The notes beneath the pieces were generated by a model, which was given only the letters and a program-made list of their open reading frames with translations, was not told where the DNA came from and made no database searches. A stretch of 64,000 nt of DNA from Rebecca billardiae RCC1528. Lineage: Eukaryota; Haptophyta. Below, one piece after another: positions 44,901-53,657 of this stretch; the first letter of the stretch is position 1; the number at the start of each line of letters is the position of its first letter. A program made the translations under genes and the position numbers. The stretch is taken from contig OZ251222.1 of NCBI GenBank assembly GCA_965240325.2, positions 186,001 to 250,000 of the forward strand, in the 5' to 3' direction.

Positions 44901-45916
44901 GCGCGCAGGTCGTCCTGCATCATCCGCCGCTCCGCCTGCACCGTGTGGAACTGGCGGTGCAGCGCCTCCGACGCGTGCTTCACCTGCGCCTGCACGATCG
45001 ACATGGTGACAAAGGCCTTGGCGATCACGTCGCTCACCGAGTAGAGCACGAGCTCGGCGTGCGAGTCGATGAAGCCCAGCTCGGCCGCCAGCCAGATCAC
45101 GGGGAACACGTGCCACCCGACCACGACGAACGCGCCCAGCAGCACGACGTTGCGGTCCACCGAGTTCTTGTCCGCCGCGCGGAGCGCGGCGATCAGGCCG
45201 CGCGAGAGGTGGGTGAGGCAGAACTGCGAGATGGCGAGGAGCACGAGGGATGCGACGATCGGGAGGGGCAGCGTGCCGTACAGCCCCAGCTGTATGCACA
45301 TGTACGTCTGGAAGATGCGCCAGCAGTTGCGCTGCGGCGTGTCGTCCGCGAGGGTGTTGAGCAGCGTCGTCATCATCGGCATCGTGTGGTCCCAGACGAG
45401 GAAGCGCAGGAGGAGCATGCGCCGGCCCATGAAGTCGTAGACGTAGGGAGACGGCGCCACCAGCCGCGACGCGTAGGACAGAAGGCACACGAGTACGAGG
45501 CTCGTGCTCAGCCGCACCGAGCTGTTGAGGACGACGCTCGGCCACAGCGCAATCAGCACGAGGTTGACGAGCAGCAGGGTGGACATGGCCACGATCACGT
45601 GCACCACGACGTGCAGCTCGGCGTCGGCGAGCGCGTCGTAGTGGAACGCCGTCGCCGTGCCCGCGGGCGCGTACGCCTCCCCGTAGAGCACGGCGAGCGC
45701 GAGCACGTGCGACACACACACGCTCGCCGGGTGCGTGACGCGGCGATAGATCGTCGCGGACAAGTCGGTGCGCGAATAGGCGCCGGCGAGAGCGAGCATC
45801 GGGAGCACTCCCATCACGAGAGCGCTCATCCAAAGCCCGCGCACGACGACCAAGACGCCCACGCGCATCTCGTCGCCGCACGCCTCCACTGGAACGCCGC
45901 CTCCGGCGTGCACCAT
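41925..45916 (-). CDS. Histidine-kinase rhodopsin: microbial rhodopsin-PAS-HisKA-HATPase-REC
   Basis: Four exons (45916-44250, 44029-43649, 43504-43246, 42980-41925; GTGCGC donors, CAG acceptors, frame kept) give 1,120 aa. Residues about 25-315 are multi-pass membrane and match a microbial rhodopsin: helix C RFLVWDHTMP (Arg171, Trp175, Pro180), helix F GWHVFPVIWL (Trp268, Pro272, Trp275), helix G SDVIAKAF with Asp296 and retinal lysine Lys300. The helix-C counterion position (Asp85 in bacteriorhodopsin) is Val174; Asp176 is two residues on. Then come a PAS-like domain (about 325-420), HisKA with phospho-acceptor His518 (IMSHEMRTPL), HATPase (N box LVSNGIKYT, G1 box DTGVGIP, TGIGLTV) and REC (LLVEDDD, LMDLNMP, TKP). 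It is likely a light-sensing hybrid kinase in a membrane. Algal COP5/HKR proteins share this plan. No cyclase follows REC; a ~170-aa C-terminal extension has no clear family. Confidence 0.9.
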
Positions 45917-46392
45917 GACGTGAGGAGGAGGAAGGGTGCCCGCCTCCGGTCGCTCACTTGGCGATTGGCGAAGCGGTGTGAATACTATATGAAATCGTGG
46001 GTGCAAGAAGTAGAAAGTTAAAAAGTGGAGGAGGAGATCTCGTGCTCACGAGATACGGTCCTGGTAAATGTACGAGCGAAACGACGGCAATGATTTAACG
46101 TCATACCAATGTTGATGCGGTTATTTGGTTATCATGAGATAATGTCGCAATACACAAGTAATTAAGGTTCAAGCAAACTCGAGGGATCCGAGTTGCGTCA
46201 AAAAGCTACCGGTTCGCAAACGTGTGCTACTCCTGCTTCATTATTTGAAGTGCCGAAGCGACACGAAATTTCCTCATAATATTATCTCCCGGGTTTTTCC
46301 GACAGAACGCTCCGTTTTCTAAGGCCCGAAAATGCTAAAAGGCCAAAAAATCAATAATAAAGCACGTTCGTGTGCGTCCGCCATTTGCCGGA
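45917..46392. promoter_or_regulatory. Divergent promoter region, rhodopsin kinase and transporter
   Basis: AT-rich 476-bp spacer between two head-to-head start codons; it should carry both promoters. Contains AATAATAAAG about 30 bp before the transporter start. No element confirmed. Confidence 0.45.
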
Positions 46393-47751
46393 ATGGGCGC
46401 CAACGCGCAGCCGCTGCTCAACCCGCCAGACGCCGCGCCGCGCGACAAGCGGACCACGGTGCTGGCGTGCTTCTTCGCCGTCGGCGCCGGCTCGTGTATC
46501 ACCTTCAACTCGGTCGTGATGGCGGTGGCCTACTTCCGCGAGTTCCTCGGCGAGGGCGTGCTCGCCAAGCTCGCGCTCGCGCACAACTCGGCGCTGCTGC
46601 TCTCCATGGGCAGTCTGATCGTCGCCGCCTCAAAGAACCCGTCTCTCGCCGTGTATCAGATCGTACTGCGCGGCTCGCTGCTCTTCGCCGTCGGCTTCGA
46701 TGCCGTCGTGCTGCAGGCCGCGTGGCGACGTCAGCCGATCCACGAGGCGCCGTTGCTGGTCGCCGTCGCGCTCAACGGCGTGGCGACGGGGCTTGTGCAG
46801 GGTCTCGGCGCGTCGCTCGGCGGGCTGTTCGACCCGTACTCGTTCTACAAGGGCTGCGGCGCCATGCAGCTCAGCGGCGCAGCGTTCGGCGTGCTCGTCC
46901 CCACGCTCACGCAGCTCGCTCTCATCCCGATCGCCGCGCGCGCGCGCACGAGCGAGGAGCTCAAGGACGCGTCACGGCTCGGCGCGGTCGTGAGCTGCGC
47001 GATCGCGGCGGCGGTGGGCCTCTCGGCGACCGTCGCCGTGGGCGTGCTCAAGTCCACGCAGATCTGGCACGCCGTCGCCGAGCAGTGTCTCGCCGGGATC
47101 GAGAACGAGTGCGGCCCGCGGCCGCCGGCCGGCTCGGAGGCGCGCATCAACCCCGCGGTGGACACGATCGGCAAGTGCATCAACACGGGCTCGAAGCGCG
47201 TGCTCTGGACGCGGCTGCACCAGATGTCGATGGTCATGGTCGCGCAGATGATCATCGAGTTCTCCTTCGTCGCGCTCCTGCTGATGGCCCCCGCCCTGCC
47301 CGTGCGCGGCGGCTCGTTCTGGCAGCACTTCCTCGCGACCGCCTGCTTGATTGTCGCCAACGTCGGCAGCTTCGCCGGGCGCATGACCGCGACCACGAGC
47401 GGGCTTGGCGAGCCTTCGGGGCTGGCGCGCTTCGGGAGGCATGGCCGGACGGTCCTGCTGAGCGCGCTCGTGGGATTCGCGCCCATCCCCGCCGTCGCGA
47501 TCCACGTGTACAAGCACGCCGCGCTGAGCGGGGGCGGGGCGCTCTCGGCGTGGTGGCTGCTCGCGTGCTTCGCGCTCGCGTCGACGGTCATCGGCTTCAC
47601 GCTCATCTCGCTCATGCAGCTCTCGCAGAGGCTGTGCAACCATAGCATGGCGACGCCGTGCGAGATCACGGCGCAGTTCATCTGGATCTCGCTCAACGTT
47701 GGCGCCCTCGGGGGAACCGTCCTCGCGCTCGCCATGGCGCATGGCCACTGA
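46393..47751 (+). CDS. ENT-like (SLC29) multi-pass transporter
   Basis: A 452-aa integral membrane protein with about 10-11 hydrophobic segments and a short soluble N-terminus. The layout and segments CITFNSVVMAVAYF (TM1), LNGVATGLVQGLGASLGGLF and CGAMQLSGAAFGVLVPTLTQ resemble the equilibrative nucleoside transporter family, which moves nucleosides or bases across membranes. A large loop (about 220-270) carries Cys residues (QCLAGIENECG, KCINTGSK). Start is ATG 46393; upstream in-frame codons lack an ATG. The ENT assignment rests on helix patterns rather than a diagnostic motif. Other major-facilitator-like families are possible. Single exon, divergent from the rhodopsin kinase. Confidence 0.65.
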   Translation: MGANAQPLLNPPDAAPRDKRTTVLACFFAVGAGSCITFNSVVMAVAYFREFLGEGVLAKLALAHNSALLLSMGSLIVAASKNPSLAVYQIVLRGSLLFAVGFDAVVLQAAWRRQPIHEAPLLVAVALNGVATGLVQGLGASLGGLFDPYSFYKGCGAMQLSGAAFGVLVPTLTQLALIPIAARARTSEELKDASRLGAVVSCAIAAAVGLSATVAVGVLKSTQIWHAVAEQCLAGIENECGPRPPAGSEARINPAVDTIGKCINTGSKRVLWTRLHQMSMVMVAQMIIEFSFVALLLMAPALPVRGGSFWQHFLATACLIVANVGSFAGRMTATTSGLGEPSGLARFGRHGRTVLLSALVGFAPIPAVAIHVYKHAALSGGGALSAWWLLACFALASTVIGFTLISLMQLSQRLCNHSMATPCEITAQFIWISLNVGALGGTVLALAMAHGH

Positions 47752-48010
47752 CTGAGACTTGATGACGATTGACGGCTGATCTGAATGAATATACGCCGTA
47801 GCCTGCGGTCTGAGGGCGGGCAGTCTGCTGGGCGTCTGGTGGCGATCACCTCAAGTGAATGCTATCGTCAGACTACGTCCGATTGGAATCATCATTGCTG
47901 CGCAGAGCCGACAGAGCAGCAGCTGACTCATTGTCAATCAGAATATATCGTCATCATCATAATTCATATCCCGCGCCGCCGCGTCTGCCGCTGACTCGCC
48001 CCGCTGACTG

Positions 48011-49380
48011 CTACAGCTCCGCCTTAAGCTCGCCCGCCCCCGAAGCCTCCGAGCCTGCCGCGTCGGGGAGCACTGGTGGCACGACACCCTGCACGCCATG
48101 CGCGCCACCCCACATGCTTGTCCGTGACACGTCCATGCGCTTGAGCCGGCCAGCGATCGCACCTAGCTCGGTCGGCAGGGTGCCGTCGAGCGACGTCGAG
48201 GCGAACAAGGCCTCCTTGAGCTTGGGCATCAAGCCGATCTCCGTCGGCAGGGTGCCGGTGAGAGCATTTTGAGTGGAATTCCTGCCTCAGCGCGCACACA
48301 GCATTGGAGGGGGCGAATGACGATGATCAACATAGACGCAGTCAGATGCTCTCCAACGGTCGCTGGTGGGCAATGGAACGGGCGAGCAAGAACACGCGCG
48401 CGCAGCGTGAGCGCGCACATGCCCACGAGCCCGGCCATGACGCCCAGCTCGGTCGGCAAGGTGCCTGCAAGCGAGTTGGTGTTCAGGCCGCTGCGGGCGC
48501 CACCCGGATGCAGGGGGCGGCAGGCGCCAGGTGCAGGGGAGCGGGCGCATCGATGCTATTGTAATTGCAGCGGCAGCAGGCTGAGGGACTTGGCGCGGCG
48601 GCGCCGGTCGCTCAGCACGGCGCGTACATGGTCACGAGGGCAGTGAGCAGACCGATCTCCGTGGGGACAGTCCCTGCGAGCGAGTTGTAGTGTAGGCCGC
48701 TGCGCGCACAGCGGCCCAGGGCATGCAGGCCGACACATCGCAGCAGGCGCGTTCACACATGGATGCGCCGGGCAAGATGCGCGTGCGTGTCAGGGGCACA
48801 AATGGGAACCGTACGCGCGGCTCGCACGCGCTTCTGTGGGCGTACATGGCGGACAGTAGCTTGAGATTCCCCACCTCCGTCGGCACGGTGCCCACGAGCA
48901 GGTTGTAGTGCAGACCCCTGCGAGGCGAGCAAGTTGTCCCAGGGCGCATGCTCGCATGGGCGCGCGTGCCAGCAAGCGCATGCAGCGCACGCACGCAGCG
49001 CACAATGGCGCAGGGCGAGCGCGTACAGGTACGTCAGGCTCGTCAGCGTGCCAACCTCTGTCGGCACAGTGCCCTCGAGCGAATGACCGAGAAAGTGTCT
49101 GTGCGGGTGTGGCATCCAAATGCGGCATCCATATGCCGGACGAGATCCATGTGGTGCAGCCGCGCGCGCGGACGCGAGCGCCGTACGTCCGTCAGCCAGG
49201 TGCGCTCGCGTCCGCGCGCGCGGCGCGCTGACGACGCAGCACGGCGTTGGGCACGGACAGTCGGTCGCATGCTGACGGCTCGGCGAGGCATCCAGTGTAC
49301 GTCTCGTTCTCCTCGAGCAGGGCACCCACCGCGAGCTGCGCCAAGGCGAGCAGCGCGATGAGCGGGCGGCAGGGCGCCAT
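48011..49380 (-). CDS. Secreted leucine-rich-repeat protein, six exons
   Basis: Exons 49380-49259, 49098-49027, 48917-48846, 48699-48628, 48490-48419 and 48281-48011 give a 226-aa protein. All five introns are phase 2, and the four middle exons are exactly 72 nt, one 24-residue LRR each. Donors are GTCCGT, GTACGC or GTGCGC; acceptors CAG. The signal peptide is MAPCRPLIALLALAQLAVGA. Repeats follow the plant-type consensus L-x-x-N-x-L-x-G-T-V/L-P-T-E-x-G (LHYNLLVGTVPTEVG, LHYNSLAGTVPTEIG, LNTNSLAGTLPTELG); the last exon holds two repeats and a short tail. No kinase domain or transmembrane anchor. It is likely extracellular and ligand- or protein-binding; role unknown. Confidence 0.85.
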
Positions 49381-49443
49381 CGTGGATTCGTGGCACAGGT
49401 TTGCTGAGAGCCTGAGATGCCGTGGTGGTGTGGTGAGCCAACG
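49381..49443. promoter_or_regulatory. Very short divergent intergenic region
   Basis: Only 63 bp separate the start codons of the LRR gene (minus) and the toroid-like gene (plus, ATG 49444). The two must share promoter DNA, or their 5' UTRs overlap. Confidence 0.5.
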
Positions 49444-50937
49444 ATGGAGTCGGCCGCACGTTGGCGCCTGGGCGTGATCGTGGCGGTGTTGCTGGCGACA
49501 GCCCCGGCGAGAGGTGCCCCCATCGACGTAAACGCGACGATCGATCGTGCGCGACGGTACATCCTCTCTTCCATCGATCCCGCCGACGGCCGCTTCTGCT
49601 ACAACGCCGAGCTGTCGCGCAGGGACTCGACGCGCCGCGTGTGCAAGAACCACGACTACAACCTCCTGCGCCACGGGGGCACAATCTACGCGCTGGCCAC
49701 GCTCGCGGACAAGCGCGGCGCGCAGCTCGTGCCCACTCGCGCGGTCGAGCCCGCCGTGCGCTACCTGCTCTCCGAGAAGCAGATGCGCGCGCCCGTCGGC
49801 CACGAGAGCGTGCTCGCGATGTGGGAGCGCAAACGGGAGTACACGATCGCCAAGCTCGGCGGCGCGGGCCTGGCGCTCGTCGCGCTGACGAGCGAGCTCG
49901 CGCGCCGCGCCGTGCCCTCGCTCGGCACCGACCCCCGGCCCCAGCGCCTCGGCGACTTCGTGCTCCTGCTGCAGCGCGCCGACGGCTCGTTCCAGACACA
50001 CTACTACGAAGGGCTCTGGCGCCGGGACCGAGCGCGCCGGCTGCGGCGAGACGCAGCCGGCGGCGGCTTGGGCTCGATGCTCGGCGGGCTGTTCGGGCGC
50101 GCGGCGGACGCGCCGTCGGAACCGAGCGCGCCCACCACGCCGCCCTCGCGGGAGCCCACCGTCATGGTCGGCCACAGCGCCCGCACCGTCGGCCTGCACG
50201 GCAAGACGGCCACCGAGCCCACCTCGCTCTACTACCCCGGCGAGGCCGTGCTCGGCTTGATCCGGCTGCACGGCCGCACGGGCGCGGTGCGCTTCCTGCG
50301 CGGCGCGGCGCGCGCGCTGGCGTACCTCGCGCGCGCTCGCGCGGACACGCGCACGCCCAGCCTCCCCGCCGACCACTGGGCGCTGATCGCCACGAGCGAG
50401 CTGCTCAGCCTGGACGAGCGCACGCAGCGGCAGGCGTTTGGGGGGCTGCCGCCCAGCGCGCGCGGCGCGGTGCTCACGCACGCGGAGCGGCTGGTGCGCG
50501 CAATCGTGAGCTCGCTGGACAAGCACAACGTGCGCTCGCGCCCGGCGCCGGTGGCGACTCGACTCGAGGGCCTGCTGGCGATCCGGCCGCACGTGCGCAC
50601 TCTGAGCGTGCGCGCGCAGCTGGAGCGCGCGGTGCTGAGCCACGCGCGCGCGCTGTGCGCCGGCCAGGTGGCGGACGGCGGGCCCCTGGACGGCGGCTGG
50701 CGCGCGAAGCTCCCGGCGGAGGTGCTCGGCCTCGCGGACACGCCGGCGCCGCCGGCGCTGCCTCAGCGGAGCCCGACGCCGTCCAAGTCGGCGGCGGACG
50801 GCAGCGTGCGCATCGACTTTGTGCAGCACGCTCTCTCAGCGCTGCTCGGCTTTGAGGCGCTGCTGCGCGAGCGCCGAGCGGCGGACGGGGCGGCGGGGGT
50901 GGAGAGCACTGCGCTGGCGGAGCTTGCGCGTCGGTAG
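49444..50937 (+). CDS. Secreted alpha/alpha-toroid-like protein
   Basis: A 497-aa single-exon product with a signal peptide (GVIVAVLLATAPARGAP). The mature part shows repeated helical hairpins of an alpha/alpha-toroid: DYNLLRHGGTIYALATLADK, RLGDFVLLLQRADGSFQTHY, SLYYPGEAVLGLIRLH, LPADHWALIATSELLSL and IDFVQHALSALLGFEAL. Proteins of this shape include prenyltransferase/squalene-cyclase-like and six-hairpin glycosidase-like families; the YYPGEA and DHW motifs recall uncharacterised bacterial secreted relatives. Residues about 205-250 are a Gly/Pro-rich insertion. An ATG nine codons upstream (49417) is possible, but 49444 puts the signal peptide first. Substrate unknown. Confidence 0.6.
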   Translation: MESAARWRLGVIVAVLLATAPARGAPIDVNATIDRARRYILSSIDPADGRFCYNAELSRRDSTRRVCKNHDYNLLRHGGTIYALATLADKRGAQLVPTRAVEPAVRYLLSEKQMRAPVGHESVLAMWERKREYTIAKLGGAGLALVALTSELARRAVPSLGTDPRPQRLGDFVLLLQRADGSFQTHYYEGLWRRDRARRLRRDAAGGGLGSMLGGLFGRAADAPSEPSAPTTPPSREPTVMVGHSARTVGLHGKTATEPTSLYYPGEAVLGLIRLHGRTGAVRFLRGAARALAYLARARADTRTPSLPADHWALIATSELLSLDERTQRQAFGGLPPSARGAVLTHAERLVRAIVSSLDKHNVRSRPAPVATRLEGLLAIRPHVRTLSVRAQLERAVLSHARALCAGQVADGGPLDGGWRAKLPAEVLGLADTPAPPALPQRSPTPSKSAADGSVRIDFVQHALSALLGFEALLRERRAADGAAGVESTALAELARR

Positions 50938-51485
50938 CCACGGGTGGCGCCAAGCACGCTGCTGCGCCGGTCCACACAATGCTGCGCCGGCCTGGTGGCT
51001 GGTCCAGTGGTTCCTGCGCGGCGCACGACGTTGCAGCTAACCCGTCGCCTACCGCTGCACCCTGCTGGGCACGACACCGATGATGATGATGTCGACTATT
51101 AAATATAGTCCGGGGCCCACGACGACAAGCTGAAGCTTATTGCGCAAACGCGGCATCAATGAATGCAGGCGGCGGTAGTGATGATGACGATGCATCATAT
51201 AGAGAGAGAGAGAGAGAGAGAGAGATCGAGAGAGACGACTATGATACGGCCCGCCGGTGAGTATACGTGACTGTCGTCAGTCTGTCGTGAGCGCGCGGCG
51301 CACTGCAATTGCATAAGTCTGTAGTAAGACTGCTCTGTACAGTCTGTAGCGTCGGTAACGGACGGTAAGCGGTGGGCCGGATCGTTGTCATCGCGACGGC
51401 CGGCGGCTGCCTACTCGCGGAGCTCGTTGCCTCAAGGCTTGAGGCTGCGATATGTGCTCGTGCGCGCATGGCGCCCGGCACGTGG
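50938..51485. other. Intergenic spacer between convergent genes
   Basis: 3' flanks of the plus-strand toroid-like gene and the minus-strand membrane protein. Contains an (AG)n run at 51200-51224. No gene. Confidence 0.6.
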
Positions 51486-53372
51486 CTACGGCGTGCTCCC
51501 CCGCGCCGAGCGGCCCAATCGCGCCGGCGGGGCCACGTGCTGCTGCGAGATGACACGCACGCCGGCCATGGGACGCGGAGGCCGCGGTCGCAGGACGGGG
51601 GTCACCGCTTCAAGGCACTCTTCGCACAGCTGGACGGACGAGACGTCCGCGCGCGTGAGGTTCGCGAGGAGCCACAGCCGACGCGGCGCTTGCGCCGCGC
51701 CGCTCGCCGGCCGCTCGGCCGAACCTTCCCACAGCGGCGAGAGAAGGTTGGCGCGCGGCCGCGTGGCTGCCAGGTGGACCCGGCCGTCCGGCTCGGCGCC
51801 CCACTCGCACAGCGAGACGGGGAGCGAGGCCCAGTGCGCGCGGTCGAGCGAGGAGTACGCCACGAGGCGCACGCCCGCCCCGGCGATCTGCTCGGGCGAG
51901 TGCGCGGCGTACAGCAGGCTGACCCACACCTCGAGCTCGCCGTGCGCGCAGCCAGCGGCCGCGTCATCGCTGTCGGCCGCGGCCGCGCCGCCGAGCTCGC
52001 AGAACCGCCACACGTCTCGCATCAGCTGGCCGCCGCCGACGAGCGCGACGGGGACAAGGGGTAGCGTGGAGCGCGACAGGAAGAGCGCGAGCCCGTCGTC
52101 GTCCACTACCGCCGGCGTCGCCAGCGCGGGGAGCCGCCACGCCGGGTCGGACGAGAACGCGTCGGCGGGCGCGACGCTCGCGAGCCGCGCGCCGTCGAGC
52201 ACGAGCAGCAGCGCGGCCGGACCCTGCACGTCGAGCCGGCTGCGCTCGTCGTGCGAGAAGGCGAGCGGGGAGAGCCGCGCGCCGCGGATCAGCGGGAACG
52301 TCATCGCCAGCGGGTCTTGCTCGGCCCCATCCGCCTCCGCGCCCTCCCCGACCCACGGGTTGTGCACCCCCAGCGGAATGGTCACAGGCTGAGGCCGGGG
52401 GCACGCGCGGCTGTGCGCTGCGCAGCCCACAGACATGGGCTCGGCGGTGCGCACGCCGGCGAGCATGGCGAGCTGCCGAATCGCGACCGGGCTCAGCGGC
52501 AGCTGCGCCACCGCCGGCGTGCTCCCGTTCGACGCGTTCGCCGCGCTGATGTTCGCGCACAGCGCCTGCAGGGTGCACGGCGACGCGCCGACGGTGCGCA
52601 CCAGCCGCTCGGCCGCGCGCCGCCGTCCGCGCAGCGAGAGCAGCGGGCCAAAGAGCTCGGAGCCGCTGCCGAGCGTGAGGACGAGGTCCGAATAGGTCGC
52701 GCGCGCGTCAGGGAACGTCAGCGGCAGCGACGCGACCGCCGCGCGCGCGCCCTCCGCGCCATCGAACGCGTTGGTCATCAGGTCGAAGCGAACGAAGCGC
52801 TCGTTGAGCCAGCAGCTGTCGTCTGCCGGGGACACGCGGCACCGAGTGCCCGCGGCGTTGCAGTGGCGGAAGTGCCCCGGCGCGCGGCCTTGGCACGGTA
52901 TTCGCCCCGTGTTCACCACGCTGGCGTACGGCACGCGCGCGCGCTCCGTGTAGTACGAGCCGTAGCTCGTGTGCGGAAATCGCAGGAGGGTGTGCCGCGT
53001 CGTCAGCCCGTCGCCCTCCTCGCGCTGGTCGCTCAGCAGCTCGATCGAGGCCGCCTCGATCTCGAGCGAGTCGATCTCGAGCTCGCCTGCGAGGCTGGCG
53101 CCCTCAACGACGACGGCTGGCGCGTCGTCGGCTTGCCTGCTGTCGTGCCCCTGGGGAGGCCGACGCGCAGCCCGCAGGGCGCGCCCAGGAGCTCCTGCGC
53201 CCCGGCTCACCGCGCGCACCACGCCGTGAAACTCGACAATCGCCACGGGGATGACGAAGAGGAAGAGGGCAACACCAAAGATGACCGTAAAGATCGCGAG
53301 CGCGCCGACTAGCGCCAGGCACCTGCGCCTCCACTTCGAGTGACGAGGTGCCTGGCGCTCGTCCGTCGCCAT
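51486..53372 (-). CDS. Type II membrane protein, unknown function
   Basis: A 628-aa single-exon protein. A basic N-terminus (HSKWRRR) precedes one strong transmembrane helix (about 18-45), so the remaining ~580 residues should be lumenal or extracellular. The ectodomain has spaced cysteines (CQGRAPGHFRHCNAAGTRC, CTLQALC, CAAHSRACPRP) and N-glycosylation-type sites (NISAANASNGS). The C-terminal ~40 residues are Pro/Arg-rich. Family not recognised. Start chosen at MATDERQ; in-frame upstream sequence is AT-rich and unlike coding. The pattern resembles a Golgi or cell-surface protein. Confidence 0.65.
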   Translation of the reverse strand: MATDERQAPRHSKWRRRCLALVGALAIFTVIFGVALFLFVIPVAIVEFHGVVRAVSRGAGAPGRALRAARRPPQGHDSRQADDAPAVVVEGASLAGELEIDSLEIEAASIELLSDQREEGDGLTTRHTLLRFPHTSYGSYYTERARVPYASVVNTGRIPCQGRAPGHFRHCNAAGTRCRVSPADDSCWLNERFVRFDLMTNAFDGAEGARAAVASLPLTFPDARATYSDLVLTLGSGSELFGPLLSLRGRRRAAERLVRTVGASPCTLQALCANISAANASNGSTPAVAQLPLSPVAIRQLAMLAGVRTAEPMSVGCAAHSRACPRPQPVTIPLGVHNPWVGEGAEADGAEQDPLAMTFPLIRGARLSPLAFSHDERSRLDVQGPAALLLVLDGARLASVAPADAFSSDPAWRLPALATPAVVDDDGLALFLSRSTLPLVPVALVGGGQLMRDVWRFCELGGAAAADSDDAAAGCAHGELEVWVSLLYAAHSPEQIAGAGVRLVAYSSLDRAHWASLPVSLCEWGAEPDGRVHLAATRPRANLLSPLWEGSAERPASGAAQAPRRLWLLANLTRADVSSVQLCEECLEAVTPVLRPRPPRPMAGVRVISQQHVAPPARLGRSARGSTP

Positions 53373-53657
53373 CGTGTTGAGGACTTCGATTGACGAAGAC
53401 TGAATAATTTTAACGCACGTTAAAACAAATAAACTGTAGACTGCTGAATCAAAAGTCGTCGACCGAAAATTGGACGATCGCGACGAAAATCCGCCGACAA
53501 CTGGTAACTTACGTATGGACGACGAAAATATCATCCGGCGGCTGCCGCGGCCGCACGACTGACGGCGTCAACGAACCTGGTACTTACAATTTGATGATAC
53601 GGTTTGAGCCGCTTCGACGGTCAAGCATCATCGGCGTGCGTACGTGATGGAGCTGCG

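Noticed and set aside
42013-46021. Long plus-strand open frames (to 774 codons) opposite the rhodopsin kinase
   Set aside because: Antisense shadows of a gene with unmistakable kinase and receiver motifs.
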